Shown in pieces: positions 41,658-51,244 of a DNA stretch of 64,000 bases (its first letter is position 1; the number at the start of each line of letters is the position of its first letter). The notes under the pieces are model-generated. The model was not told the origin of the DNA, ran no database searches, and saw only the letters and a list, made by a program, of their open reading frames with translations. Made by a program: the position numbers and the translations under genes. The stretch is from ZLKRG08 sp046094385 (GTDB taxonomy: Bacteria > Actinomycetota > Actinomycetes > Nanopelagicales > Nanopelagicaceae), in contig JBJTHJ010000057.1 in NCBI GenBank assembly GCA_046094385.1, forward strand, positions 22,572 through 86,571. The letters run 5' to 3'.

Positions 41658-43278
41658 GCGAAATAGCGCGCAGAAATGGACTGGGTATCCCGCCATGGCT
41701 TAAATACAGATGGGACTTGGCTCGCGTGATTCCCACATAAAAGAGGCGTAACTCCTCATCGACGATCGCATCTGGATATGGCAGATAACCCTCACTTATC
41801 CCGACGACGAATACTCGATCCCATTCCAACCCCTTAGCAGCATGCAAAGTAGCAAGCGTGGTAACCGGCATCTGCGGAGGGTTGTTCTGCTGCGCTCTAT
41901 CCTCTAATTCCTGTAAGAAATTTCGCAATGTCTTTGGCTGAAATCGATCATCGGTATCTAGCTCTCGAGCCAGATGAATGATGGCGCCGATCCCATCCAT
42001 TGCCGTACCTGATAGATAAGGCGCAGCAATACCGCGCAGCTCATCAATCCAACTTATCTCCGCATTTGGAATCACCGAAGCTTGGCGAATATCCCTAATG
42101 AATTCCCGGATTTCTGGACGGTCAAAGAATCGATCATTGCTTCGAATTTGATAGGGCAAACCAGCCTCTTTAAAGGTCTTTTCAAATAAATTCAATTGTG
42201 CATTGGTCCTGTCCAATACCGCGATACTTTCAGCGGCGGTTCCAGTGCTGATCAATTCAGTGATTTGATTGGTGATTCCGACCGCCTCTTGGCCTTCGGT
42301 TTTGTATTCCGTCAATTCTGGCCTTGCACCATGATCATTAATTGCAGAGAGTTCACTGCCCATCCGAGCGCTTCGCAATATGGCATTTGCGGTGAAGATA
42401 ATCTCTGGCGTGGATCGATAACCGGTGGTTAAGCGAATAACTTCTGCATCCGGAAAACGCTTGGTGAAATTAAGTAAAAAACTAGGAGTGGCACCGGCAA
42501 ATGAATAGATTGTCTGCGCCGGATCACCGACGACACAGATATCCTTACGAGAACCAAGCCACGCATCAATTAATCGTTGCTGTAATGGTGAAATATCTTG
42601 ATACTCATCAACTGTGAAGTATCGATATTGATCATGGATTCGCTCTCGGACTTGTGGTTCATTCTCGATCATCGCAGTCGTGAGCAAAAGTAAGTCCTCA
42701 AAATCCAAGGTTCGCTCTTGCTTCTTCAAAACTTCGTAAGCCGAATAGATCTTGGCTATCTGCTCTATACCAACACGAGAACGAACTGTTCGTTGAGTCG
42801 CCAACAAATCTTCAGGCGCTATCTGATTTACCTTTGCCCATTCAATCTCGGTGGCAATATCCCGAAGCGCCTCACGATTATTTGCTGGCAATGGGATTCC
42901 AGCTCGCTCCACTGCGCTATTAATAAATGGCGTCTTAGAAGTTAGTAGCTCGGGGCTCTGCCCACCAAAAACCGAGGTCCAAAAATAAAGCAATTGTTTA
43001 AGCGCAGCCGAGTGAATGGTTCTGGCATTTACCCCTGGAAAACCTAAGTTTCTTAGGCGCGAACGCATCTCCCCTGCTGCGCGAGCGGTAAAGGTAATTG
43101 CCAATACTCGCTGTGGATCCATCACACCGATGGCGCTGGCATAAGCGATTCGGTGCGTAATAGCTCTGGTCTTTCCCGTTCCGGCACCTGCAATTACACA
43201 GACTGGTCCACGCGTAGCAAGTGCAACTTTACGTTGTTCATCATCTAACGCAGCCAGAATCTCTTCAGCGTTAGCCAT
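41653..43278 (-). CDS. uvrD2: UvrD-family DNA helicase, UvrD2-like (short form)
   Basis: The 541-residue superfamily 1 helicase has Walker A GAGTGKT (31-37), DEYQDISPLQ, GDPAQTIYSFAGA, TTGYRSTPE, ATLHAAKGLEWDRV and RLFYVGITRAK. Mycobacterial UvrD2 carries an extra HRDC domain and a C-terminal tetracysteine domain (about 700 residues in all). Here the protein stops soon after the last motor motif, so both are absent. It follows nudC with an eight-base overlap and lies upstream of the whiB7 leader, as in mycobacteria. Confidence 0.9.
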   Translation of the reverse strand: MANAEEILAALDDEQRKVALATRGPVCVIAGAGTGKTRAITHRIAYASAIGVMDPQRVLAITFTARAAGEMRSRLRNLGFPGVNARTIHSAALKQLLYFWTSVFGGQSPELLTSKTPFINSAVERAGIPLPANNREALRDIATEIEWAKVNQIAPEDLLATQRTVRSRVGIEQIAKIYSAYEVLKKQERTLDFEDLLLLTTAMIENEPQVRERIHDQYRYFTVDEYQDISPLQQRLIDAWLGSRKDICVVGDPAQTIYSFAGATPSFLLNFTKRFPDAEVIRLTTGYRSTPEIIFTANAILRSARMGSELSAINDHGARPELTEYKTEGQEAVGITNQITELISTGTAAESIAVLDRTNAQLNLFEKTFKEAGLPYQIRSNDRFFDRPEIREFIRDIRQASVIPNAEISWIDELRGIAAPYLSGTAMDGIGAIIHLARELDTDDRFQPKTLRNFLQELEDRAQQNNPPQMPVTTLATLHAAKGLEWDRVFVVGISEGYLPYPDAIVDEELRLFYVGITRAKSHLYLSHGGIPSPFLRAISQ

Positions 43279-44074
43279 TTAGCCATCCATCAATCATCTT
43301 GCCCGAGACACTGGTAATGGGAGGTACTGCAATCGCACCACTTGCGATGGCATCCTTTAATTCATTACGGGTGAACCATCTTAGGCTCTGGATTTCAACG
43401 CCATCTGGTTCTGCGCTCTCGGGAGAATCAGTGAAAGCTTCAAAGGCCAACATGATTGAGTTGGGGAAAGGCCAAGGTTGCGACGAGAGATATTTTATCT
43501 CACTAACTTGTAACCCACTCTCCTCGGCAACTTCACGAATTACCGCTGACTCCAAACTCTCGCCGGGTTCAACAAATCCTGCAAAGTTTGAGTATCTATT
43601 CTCTGGCCATGCTGCTTGATGTCCCAAACAGATTCGACCATTTCGATCTTGTACCGCCACGATGATGGCCGGGTCAGTTCTTGGGAAATGTTGTGATTGA
43701 TCTACCGGACACTTGCGAATCCAACCTTGATCAATAACTTCTGTATCTGCTCCACATCTTGCGCACTTCGGGTGCGCTTCATGCCAATTGGCGATAGCAA
43801 GAGAGGTAACAGCCAACTCCAATAGGTTCTCATCTAAGTTAGCAACCAGTTCGCGAAGCGAGTGTCCATCTGAAAACTCTTTGTTTACCGCGAAGTAATG
43901 CGTGCCGGAAATCTCTCCAAGGTATATTCTTAAATCATCTGAATTAAAAAGTTCAGCGTTTTGCAGACTCAATGAGGTGGGGGTGGCTAGGAATTTCCCA
44001 TCCCATACTTGAATTACCTTGCTTTGCGCCCAATAGCGCTCTGCGTGAGGTCTACCTGCTCGATTCATAACCAC
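43271..44074 (-). CDS. nudC: NAD(H) pyrophosphatase NudC
   Basis: The 267-residue protein has a zinc-ribbon start (C104, C107, C122; no fourth cysteine in the usual place). The Nudix box GFVEPGESLESAVIREVAEESGL spans 166-188, and the NudC-specific SQPWPFPNS follows it. NudC splits NADH/NAD to NMN and AMP and can remove NAD caps from RNA. The start is a GTG, with an ATG two codons later. It lies between adnB and uvrD2, the same as in mycobacteria. Confidence 0.92.
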   Translation of the reverse strand: MVMNRAGRPHAERYWAQSKVIQVWDGKFLATPTSLSLQNAELFNSDDLRIYLGEISGTHYFAVNKEFSDGHSLRELVANLDENLLELAVTSLAIANWHEAHPKCARCGADTEVIDQGWIRKCPVDQSQHFPRTDPAIIVAVQDRNGRICLGHQAAWPENRYSNFAGFVEPGESLESAVIREVAEESGLQVSEIKYLSSQPWPFPNSIMLAFEAFTDSPESAEPDGVEIQSLRWFTRNELKDAIASGAIAVPPITSVSGKMIDGWLNG

Positions 44075-44090
44075 CGCAGAGTAGTGGTTT

Positions 44091-47000
44091 TTAGTAATTC
44101 TCTAGTAATTGCGCCAATTCTGCTTCAGAGAGCAGGTCACTTCGGCGATCATCTTCGCCCGTTGGAACATAGTGGAAGGCAGCGCTGACTTTGCCGATTT
44201 CACAGCCAGCAATCTTTGCCCACGCCAACCTATACATCGCTAATTGGATGGCTGCATTCTCGCTTAACTTCTTAGATCCGGTCTTCCAATCGACTACCTC
44301 GTAACCATCCTCAGTCTTGTAGACCGCATCAATTCGACCGCGAATTAATACACCTGCTAGAACCGTTTCGAATGGCACTTCTAATCTATGTGGAACTTTC
44401 TTGGCCCAATGACTTGTCAACCACTTCTGCTTCAGCTGATCTAACTTGGTATCGCTTTCAATCGGATCAAAATAATCCAAATCATCATCATCGAATAGCG
44501 TCTGGGATTTCAAATGTTCTTCGATCCAATTATGGAAATCAGTTCCGCGACGAGTAAATTGATCTTGCAGGAATGGCATTGGACGCCTTATGGCTTGCGC
44601 TAACTTTTGAGGATCTTCTTTGAGCGCAATCAAAGTTGAAACAGAGAGTCTAGGTGGTAGGTAGATATCGCTTCCTTGACGGCGATCCTCAATTTGCTTT
44701 ATCAACAGTTGGGCATCATGGTCGATGGCGCTAGCTTCAATTTCTTCGTAGATCTGAATGCACTGTTCTATCTGCGCCAACCGCGAATTAGGTAGTGGCC
44801 AATTTGTGCTCTCTTCTCTTTCAAGTAAAGGATTGCTGGTTGGAATCTCAGAAGTATCTATGTCCCAATCTCTTCCGATGCTTTCACAGATTAATTTGAA
44901 GATTTTGCTTGGTTGATCCATATTGGTGCGGGTATCCCAATAGGACATCGTGCAATGCAAGGTGTTCTTTGCTCTGGTAATGCCAACATATGCAAGGCGC
45001 CATTCCTCTTCTTGGCGAAACTGCGCACATGCATCTTTGAATCGTTTAAATTCAGTGTTTGCGCTCTTGGGATCGTGCAACCTTGAGAGATCCAAGTCTG
45101 GAAACTCTTCACGATCGCCTCGTAAATTAAAGGGAAGTTCCGCCTCATTGTGCAGCCAGGAGATGGTGCTTTGCGAATAAACCTTTGGAAATTGCTTCTC
45201 TACAATCCCCGGAATCACTACATGATTCCACTCTGCACCTTTGGACATATGAATTGTAAGTAGCTGAATCACATCACTTCGAACTTCGGCAGCACCAGAT
45301 TCAAGTCCACGTTCGTGATCAACAGTGGCATCAAGCCAACGAACAAAATCAAAGATCGAGCCATTGCTACTTGAGAATTTAGCGGCTTCCTCGTTGAAGC
45401 GATCCAAATGGCGTCGACCATTTGATCCACCATCTCGCAACATCAATTCAACGCTCAGTCCCAGATAATCTTCGATCTCGTATATCAAATCCATCAAGGA
45501 GCCTTTGGCTCTATTTCTAAGCGCTTTGAGCTCCTTTGAAAATTGCTGCAATCTTTGGAAACCAAACTCTGAAAATTGGGATCGATCTGCTTTGTCAATC
45601 TCATCAAGCGCCTCTATCAATGATCCTGCCACCCCATCGTCAGCTTCAGCGCTCTCTAGAACTTCGCTAGTCAATTGCGCAACTAAATCTCGGGACTGAT
45701 CTGTCTTCGCATCACGCGATCGCTTGAATCGGCCAAGCGCTGCGATATCTTGCACGCCAATTGCAAGTCGCGGGCTAGTTAGATGGCGCATCAATGCCGA
45801 ACCTGCCTCTGCATCGACAATAACTTTAAGTAAGGTGAAGACATCAGTTACCTCTGGGACTTGTAACAATCCGCCGATACCTAAAACCTCAACTGGCAAA
45901 TCCAACGCCCGAAGTGCGCTCTCGATTTCTGGAATCTGTTTGCGATTTCTGACCAAGACCGCAAAGGTCTCATCGCTTTGTGCAGTGATCTTTGCCTGCC
46001 ATAGTTGGCTTAAACGCTCTGCGATACCTAGCGCTTCTAGCTCTACGTTCTCGTAGATATCGGTTTGAATCGCGCCAGAACCGGCACTTTCTGCTGGTTT
46101 CAAAGGCTTTACAGGGATTTTTATCTGCTGACCAACAACTTCACCAAATTTATTGGCAAGTTCCAGAATCGCTTTATCGTTACGAAATGTAGTGGAGAGG
46201 TTATATTCGCGATTTATCTTTTTCGGATTTGGGAAAGTTTTATGAAAATTCTTGATGGTACCGATTGCAGCGCCGCGCCAACCATAAATTGCTTGGTATG
46301 GGTCTCCGACTGCGGTCACTGGATGCCCGTCGCCGAAAAGCGCAGCCAGCATTCGAACTTGAGCTTGCGAAGTATCTTGATACTCATCAAGTAAGACCAC
46401 TGGATACTTACTACGTTCGAGTTGTTGCACTTTCTCTACCTCTTGCGCGATCTTTGCCGCATAGAACATCTGATCGTCAAATGACAACTGGCCATTTTGA
46501 ATCCGAACTTCTTGAAGTAGCTTTGAGATCTCAATCAATTTCAATCGTTGTTTCAATACCAACTTTACTTTCTCGACATCTTTGTCTGAGGCGATCTGAT
46601 TTAATCTTTCAATGACCTCTTCGGTCTCGGCAAATACATCATCTGGATATACGCCATGCTCCATTGCATTCTTGGTATATCCAAGTAGATCGCTGACCAA
46701 AGTCTTAAAAGCGCCGTCATATTCGAACTCTTGATCGTCCCAATTCTTCAAAACTTTTGCAGCTTGCTGCCAAACCACCGCCTCTCCAATTAACTCAGAG
46801 TCAGTATCAATGCCAAGTCGTAACCCATATTCGCGCAAGATATTTGCTGCGTATGAGTGATAAGTCATCACTGGAACTTCGATAGAGAGCGATTTATCGA
46901 TCAATCCGGCGGCGCGTAATTGTTTTAACCGCTTCTTGATTCGATGTTTCAGCTCTCCAGCTGCTTTGCGCGTGAAGGTAAGTCCCAAAATCTCATCTGG

Positions 47001-47174
47001 TTTGGCATGGCCATTTGCTACCAGCCATAAGACGCGGGTGGCCATGGTTTCGGTCTTTCCAGAACCAGCGCCGGCAATTACCACTGCTGGCTCAAGCGGA
47101 GATTGAATAATCTCAATTTGCTCTGGGGTTGGCGTTGTACCGGTGATCTCTGAGATCTTTATTGGATCAATCAT
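44091..47174 (-). CDS. adnB: AdnB-like UvrD helicase / RecB-family nuclease
   Basis: This protein of about 1027 residues has a full UvrD motor: VIAGAGSGKTET near the N-terminus, DEYQDTSQAQVR, GDPYQAIYGWRGA, LLTIHMSKGAEWNHV and LAYVGITRAK. A C-terminal PD-(D/E)XK nuclease follows (RGRIDAVY...EVVDWKTGSK...QLAMYRLAW). With AdnA it would form the actinobacterial end-resection machine. The ATG at 47174 overlaps the adnA stop by eight bases; a start 13 codons further upstream is less likely. Confidence 0.9.
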   Translation of the reverse strand: MIDPIKISEITGTTPTPEQIEIIQSPLEPAVVIAGAGSGKTETMATRVLWLVANGHAKPDEILGLTFTRKAAGELKHRIKKRLKQLRAAGLIDKSLSIEVPVMTYHSYAANILREYGLRLGIDTDSELIGEAVVWQQAAKVLKNWDDQEFEYDGAFKTLVSDLLGYTKNAMEHGVYPDDVFAETEEVIERLNQIASDKDVEKVKLVLKQRLKLIEISKLLQEVRIQNGQLSFDDQMFYAAKIAQEVEKVQQLERSKYPVVLLDEYQDTSQAQVRMLAALFGDGHPVTAVGDPYQAIYGWRGAAIGTIKNFHKTFPNPKKINREYNLSTTFRNDKAILELANKFGEVVGQQIKIPVKPLKPAESAGSGAIQTDIYENVELEALGIAERLSQLWQAKITAQSDETFAVLVRNRKQIPEIESALRALDLPVEVLGIGGLLQVPEVTDVFTLLKVIVDAEAGSALMRHLTSPRLAIGVQDIAALGRFKRSRDAKTDQSRDLVAQLTSEVLESAEADDGVAGSLIEALDEIDKADRSQFSEFGFQRLQQFSKELKALRNRAKGSLMDLIYEIEDYLGLSVELMLRDGGSNGRRHLDRFNEEAAKFSSSNGSIFDFVRWLDATVDHERGLESGAAEVRSDVIQLLTIHMSKGAEWNHVVIPGIVEKQFPKVYSQSTISWLHNEAELPFNLRGDREEFPDLDLSRLHDPKSANTEFKRFKDACAQFRQEEEWRLAYVGITRAKNTLHCTMSYWDTRTNMDQPSKIFKLICESIGRDWDIDTSEIPTSNPLLEREESTNWPLPNSRLAQIEQCIQIYEEIEASAIDHDAQLLIKQIEDRRQGSDIYLPPRLSVSTLIALKEDPQKLAQAIRRPMPFLQDQFTRRGTDFHNWIEEHLKSQTLFDDDDLDYFDPIESDTKLDQLKQKWLTSHWAKKVPHRLEVPFETVLAGVLIRGRIDAVYKTEDGYEVVDWKTGSKKLSENAAIQLAMYRLAWAKIAGCEIGKVSAAFHYVPTGEDDRRSDLLSEAELAQLLENY

Positions 47175-50100
47175 AAAGACCTCTACCTTCAATTTGCAGT
47201 GGACAAGATGCAATCACGCTACAAAATTGGCAGTTCTTATTCTTGATGGCCAAGAATGTATGGCCACCCATTTTGACCGCTGTTTGTTCTATACGCGAAG
47301 CTACTTCTTCACGGTTTATTGGAGCCTGTTCGCGGGTTTTATTACCTTTTAAATCAGAATCTAAATAGACAAGGGATGCACCTGCAACTTCAGGGCCCAC
47401 TGCGTACTGATAAATCTGTAATTGGGCATCTGTTGCAGCTTCATCTTTGGTTAGCGTGGTCTTGCCAGTTTTAAAATCAATCACATATAACTTGCCGTCG
47501 GCGGTGGTTTCAATGCGATCAATGCTGCATTTGATTTTGGCACGGCCGACTTCAAATTCAAATTTAGCTTCGACTTCCTTGAGTTTGCGATCACCGGCTA
47601 TTGATGCACGGTAGTTATAGAAACGCTCTAGCATCATGGTCGCCCTGCCCAATGAGGTGCGAGATAGCCAACCGGTTTCAGGGTCTACCAATTTCCAATT
47701 AGCACGTAGTAGCGCTAGCTGACTATGAAAATCCGCATCATTTCGTTCTGCCAATTCTGCGAACTTATGAATCACTATTCCGATCAATTGAGCAGAGGTG
47801 TTGCCATCTTGTCCACCATGTGTTTCAAGGAACCATCGAAGCTGACATTGATCGAATTTCTCAACGCTACTAGGTGAAACTCGTACCGACTTTTCAGTTG
47901 GCACTGCTGGCGCATTGGAGGTGATTGCTTTTGCGCCATACCAATCTGAGGGATCAGCACCAGCAATTCCAGCCATCGCTAGCGCTTTTAATGATGCCGC
48001 TGCCTCTTTGGATCCGGTATCAATCAATTGTCTGCGCAATTTTGAGACCACTTGGTTGATATTTAATTGATCCATTAATTTGAAATGGGAGATCTGGTCA
48101 TCGCCATGGACGAATTCATAGGCTAAATCAAAGAAAGTTGAAGGTTGGTCTTCTTCGCGATCTACCGCAGTAACTATCAAAGTCTCACTGGCTCTGGATA
48201 TAGCAGCGTAGAAGAGGCGAAGCTCATCTTCGGCGACTGCGCTTCTGGCCACTTGCTCCAATTCGATCTCAGCTAAATCTGGATGGCGATCACGTTCGAC
48301 CAAACGTTCTGACCCAAGCAGTGAACCGCGTACTCTTAAGTTGGGCCAGATTCCTTCTTGGACTGATGCCACTATGACTAATTTCCATTCGCGACCTTTG
48401 GCGGTAAATGGAGATAACAATTCGACCACATCATGACGTTCGCCTTTAGCCGTGATTACATCGCCTGCAATCTCAGATTTACGAATATCTTTGAAAAATT
48501 GGCTAAGCCCAGCATGTCTAAATCGCTGTCCGTAACGGCGCGCTGATTCAAATAGTTGGAGCATGGCATCAAGATCACGATCAGCATTTGCTCCACGAAC
48601 TCCGCCCTTCAGCGCTTGTTTGCGCCAAACTTCGCTGATTGCTTCATTGTCGATATTTTTGGCATTGCTCCATATGCTCCAAAGTAAATCTTCTGGTTGT
48701 GAATCTTTACCTCTTGCTACCCGTTCGGTTTTTAGGAAAAGTTCATGTAATCGATTTAGCGCATCTGCGCCAGGAAATTGATAACCACCTTCGGTTATCG
48801 CTTTGCAGATCAACTCTGAACCAGGTAGGCCAGTTGCACTTGAATATCTGCTAACTAGCTCTCTACGAATTCGGCGCAGTGAGATTGAATCTGCACCTCC
48901 AAATTCAGAGAGCAGCAAGGATTCGGCATCAGCTAAATTTAATTTGCCATTGATCGCAACTTCGGCCATCAAGAGAAAAGGTGCAATCGCTGCATTTTCA
49001 GATAACACTTGTAGCTCGCCAGCTACTGGAATATTGGAACGAATCAAAGCGCTTCGGACTGCGCTACTTTGTGCAGGCGATCTGAAAATAACCGCTATCT
49101 CTGACCACTTCAGACCATCTTCCAGATGCGCACGTTGTAACTTATCTGCGATAAAAGCTGCTTCGTTAGCCCCATCCACAAAGCGTTCTGCCATCACTAG
49201 ACCTGACTTTTCAGTGGCGCTTTGGACCCTAGGTGGCTTTGGGAATTCTCCGGCTACTTTCTGTAGGAAGAGATGAACTTGTGAACTGGTGCGAAAATTT
49301 TGATCCAAATAGATAACTTGGCCATCTTTCAAATAAGATGTTAAAGCTTGATCGATTCCATCTGGATCCGCGCCGCGAAAGCGGCCTACGGTGCTATGAA
49401 CATCTACCGCAATCACCAAATCTGCAGGGGCTAAATTCTGTAACAAAGCTCGTTGCGCCTTATCGCTCTCCTGAAATTCATCAATCAAGATTGTCTTAAA
49501 TCGCTGCTTGAAAACACTTTGAGTGACTTCAGAGGCGCGCCATATCAATTGCGCTGAATCCAGACGCTCTTTGGGTTCGCCATGATCTGAATCGACCAGA
49601 ATTAAAGTTCCGATATAACTTCGCCAGAACTTGCTGGCGGCTACCCAAAACTCTTCTTTATATTTAAGACCATTTGCTTCGAGATCATCAACGCTCCAAC
49701 CACGTTCGGTGGCGCGCAAAATTAAATCTCGTAACTCTCTGATGAAACCTCTGGTCTGCAGCGCCGGTTTTAATTCAGCTGGCCAAGTAACACCTTCGAC
49801 CAACTGACGGATCCAGCTCTCTTGCTCTGGTCCAGATAGCAGCAATGGGTTCTTGCCCTCTGCTTTTAATATTGAATGTGCAAGTGCATGGAAAGTTCTG
49901 GCAAGGGGTTCGAGCATAGTCTGAGATGTTTGGAGCGTAATCGCATCTCGTAATTGCGATGAACGTTCGCGGCCAAAGGTTAGGACCAGAATTGAATTTG
50001 GATCTTGGCCCTCGTTGATTCTAGAAATTGCTGCATTGACGATAGTGGTGGTTTTGCCTGAACCCGGTCCGCCAAAAATAATCAGTGGTTTGTTGCGATG

Positions 50101-50187
50101 TTGAATAGCTTCGAGTTGTTTGGCCGACAGTTGATAATCAGTCTTTGGTATCGGGCGGCGCTTTAACACCACCCTATTCAACCGCAC
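47167..50187 (-). CDS. adnA: AdnA-like helicase-nuclease with Fe-S cluster cysteines
   Basis: The 1006-residue protein has a UvrD-type motor (FGGPGSGKTTTIVNA, LIDEFQESDKAQ, LYDQNFRTS-type motif, RLFYAAISRAS) and a C-terminal nuclease with CSIDRIE and YVIDFKTGK. The cysteines FDQCQLRWF plus CQFCSVIASC are the pattern of the AddB/AdnA 4Fe-4S clamp. It resects double-strand breaks together with AdnB. The start is a GTG in a weak context, so the first few residues are uncertain. Upstream lies a 10-bp tandem array. Confidence 0.9.
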   Translation of the reverse strand: MRLNRVVLKRRPIPKTDYQLSAKQLEAIQHRNKPLIIFGGPGSGKTTTIVNAAISRINEGQDPNSILVLTFGRERSSQLRDAITLQTSQTMLEPLARTFHALAHSILKAEGKNPLLLSGPEQESWIRQLVEGVTWPAELKPALQTRGFIRELRDLILRATERGWSVDDLEANGLKYKEEFWVAASKFWRSYIGTLILVDSDHGEPKERLDSAQLIWRASEVTQSVFKQRFKTILIDEFQESDKAQRALLQNLAPADLVIAVDVHSTVGRFRGADPDGIDQALTSYLKDGQVIYLDQNFRTSSQVHLFLQKVAGEFPKPPRVQSATEKSGLVMAERFVDGANEAAFIADKLQRAHLEDGLKWSEIAVIFRSPAQSSAVRSALIRSNIPVAGELQVLSENAAIAPFLLMAEVAINGKLNLADAESLLLSEFGGADSISLRRIRRELVSRYSSATGLPGSELICKAITEGGYQFPGADALNRLHELFLKTERVARGKDSQPEDLLWSIWSNAKNIDNEAISEVWRKQALKGGVRGANADRDLDAMLQLFESARRYGQRFRHAGLSQFFKDIRKSEIAGDVITAKGERHDVVELLSPFTAKGREWKLVIVASVQEGIWPNLRVRGSLLGSERLVERDRHPDLAEIELEQVARSAVAEDELRLFYAAISRASETLIVTAVDREEDQPSTFFDLAYEFVHGDDQISHFKLMDQLNINQVVSKLRRQLIDTGSKEAAASLKALAMAGIAGADPSDWYGAKAITSNAPAVPTEKSVRVSPSSVEKFDQCQLRWFLETHGGQDGNTSAQLIGIVIHKFAELAERNDADFHSQLALLRANWKLVDPETGWLSRTSLGRATMMLERFYNYRASIAGDRKLKEVEAKFEFEVGRAKIKCSIDRIETTADGKLYVIDFKTGKTTLTKDEAATDAQLQIYQYAVGPEVAGASLVYLDSDLKGNKTREQAPINREEVASRIEQTAVKMGGHTFLAIKNKNCQFCSVIASCPLQIEGRGLYD

Positions 50188-50200
50188 CTATACGACAAAA

Positions 50201-50250
50201 CTAATAGCGACTAATAGCAATCAATAGCGACTAATAGCGACCAATAGCGT
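50201..50250. repeat. Tandem array, five 10-bp units
   Basis: Five spacer-free 10-bp units run in register: CTAATAGCGA, CTAATAGCAA, TCAATAGCGA, CTAATAGCGA and CCAATAGCGT. They lie between the adnA start and the small cysteine-rich gene. Confidence 0.93.
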
Positions 50251-50273
50251 GGAAAGAGTAAAAAGTTATTGAT

Positions 50274-50390
50274 TTATGGACACTTACAGAGTTGATCTTC
50301 GGTATAGCCAGCCAAAGCTTCTTCGATATGTTCCCCGCATCCTGACCAAGTCACTTTGCCGCAAATCTGACACTTAACTGGACTACACAA
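50274..50390 (-). CDS. Small cysteine-rich conserved protein, 38 residues
   Basis: A TTG-started frame of 38 codons encodes MCSPVKCQICGKVTWSGCGE followed by HIEEALAGYTEDQLCKCP. The pattern C-x2-C-G-K-x-T-W-x-G-C-G-x-H is one I recognise from a widespread family of tiny uncharacterised proteins. Its six cysteines and one histidine suggest a zinc-binding knuckle. AGGGGG lies eight bases before the TTG. It is upstream of adnA on the same strand and divergent from the amidotransferase gene. Confidence 0.8.
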   Translation of the reverse strand: MCSPVKCQICGKVTWSGCGEHIEEALAGYTEDQLCKCP

Positions 50391-50448
50391 TTTGATTACC
50401 CCCTAAACTTAAATATACCCCTAATTTCATGGTTAATTCCCACCTAAG

Positions 50449-50454
50449 TAGAAT
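50449..50454 (+). promoter_or_regulatory. Candidate -10 box (TAGAAT) of leaderless class I amidotransferase gene
   Basis: TAGAAT, six bases, then GTG, with no ribosome-binding site. Transcription should start at the GTG. Confidence 0.6.
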
Positions 50455-50460
50455 CGTTCG

Positions 50461-51219
50461 GTGTCCAAGCGCGCACTCTTCATCGAACATGATCACGTCA
50501 CTCTAAGTGGTCCGCTTTGGCGAGCTTTTAAGAATCGTGGTTACGAAGTAGTTCGCATGCCCGTTGTCGAGGAGCAAAACTTCGATAATCCCAATGTGCA
50601 CGTCGTATGGCCAGATTTTTCTGAGTACGAAGTAATTGTCCCGATGGGTTCACCTTGGGGTGTTTGGGAAGATGAACGAATTGGAAATTGGTTATTGCCA
50701 GAGTTGGAGCGAGTAACTGCTTCACATAATGCTGGGCAACCCATCTTCGGAGTTTGCTTTGGTGGACAGCTGATGGCTCGCGCTCTTGGTGGATCAGTAT
50801 CTCGCGCACCACGAAGTGAGATCGGTTGGCATTACGTGATGACAGATTATCCAGAGATCATTCCAAATGGCCCTTGGTTTCAATATCACTGGGATCGATT
50901 CCAAGTTCCACCAGGTGCGACCGAATTGGCGCGATCTCCGATTGCATCACAGGCATTTGTCATGGGTCGAACTTTAGGTTTGCAATTTCATCCAGAGATC
51001 GATTTGGAAGTTTTAGATTGCTGGCTGGAGATGGATGGTGGCCCCGAGGAGATTGAAGGCGAAGGGCTAAATGTTGAAATCTTGCGTCAACAGACAAAAG
51101 CTGAAGAGGAGGGTGCAAACCAAAGAGCGCAAGCGCTGGTTGATTACTTCCTTGATCACATCGCAACGAGCGAGGTAAAGAGTGTGCCACCATTTAAGTT
51201 TGAGAAATCTGCCAATTAA
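50461..51219 (+). CDS. Class I glutamine amidotransferase-like hydrolase
   Basis: The 252-residue protein has the triad of class I amidotransferases: the nucleophile in FGVCFGGQL (C99) and His/Glu in LQFHPEI (H177, E179). It stands alone without a synthase domain. Position next to an alcohol dehydrogenase, aldehyde dehydrogenase, gamma-glutamylamine-synthetase-like gene and permease suggests it hydrolyses a gamma-glutamyl intermediate, the PuuD role, although PuuD itself is only distantly similar. The GTG start is leaderless. The alcohol dehydrogenase gene follows after 25 bases. Confidence 0.82.
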   Translation: MSKRALFIEHDHVTLSGPLWRAFKNRGYEVVRMPVVEEQNFDNPNVHVVWPDFSEYEVIVPMGSPWGVWEDERIGNWLLPELERVTASHNAGQPIFGVCFGGQLMARALGGSVSRAPRSEIGWHYVMTDYPEIIPNGPWFQYHWDRFQVPPGATELARSPIASQAFVMGRTLGLQFHPEIDLEVLDCWLEMDGGPEEIEGEGLNVEILRQQTKAEEEGANQRAQALVDYFLDHIATSEVKSVPPFKFEKSAN

Positions 51220-51232
51220 CGCCAAGAGACGA

Positions 51233-51238
51233 TAGGGT
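51233..51238 (+). promoter_or_regulatory. Candidate -10 box (TAGGGT) of leaderless alcohol dehydrogenase gene
   Basis: TAGGGT, six bases (AAAAAC), then ATG, within the 25-base gap after the amidotransferase gene. It suggests an independent promoter. Confidence 0.5.
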
Positions 51239-51244
51239 AAAAAC

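Noticed and set aside
41439..41696. An 85-residue protein extending back into uvrD2
   Set aside because: The long form overlaps the end of uvrD2 and starts upstream of the predicted promoter; the 42-codon form has a ribosome-binding site and the right position for a leader peptide.
39560..50404. Shared regulatory element AGGGGGTAAT before two TTG starts (hss and the small cysteine gene)
   Set aside because: Both are explained by a ribosome-binding site with one wobble pair; two cases are too few to call a motif.
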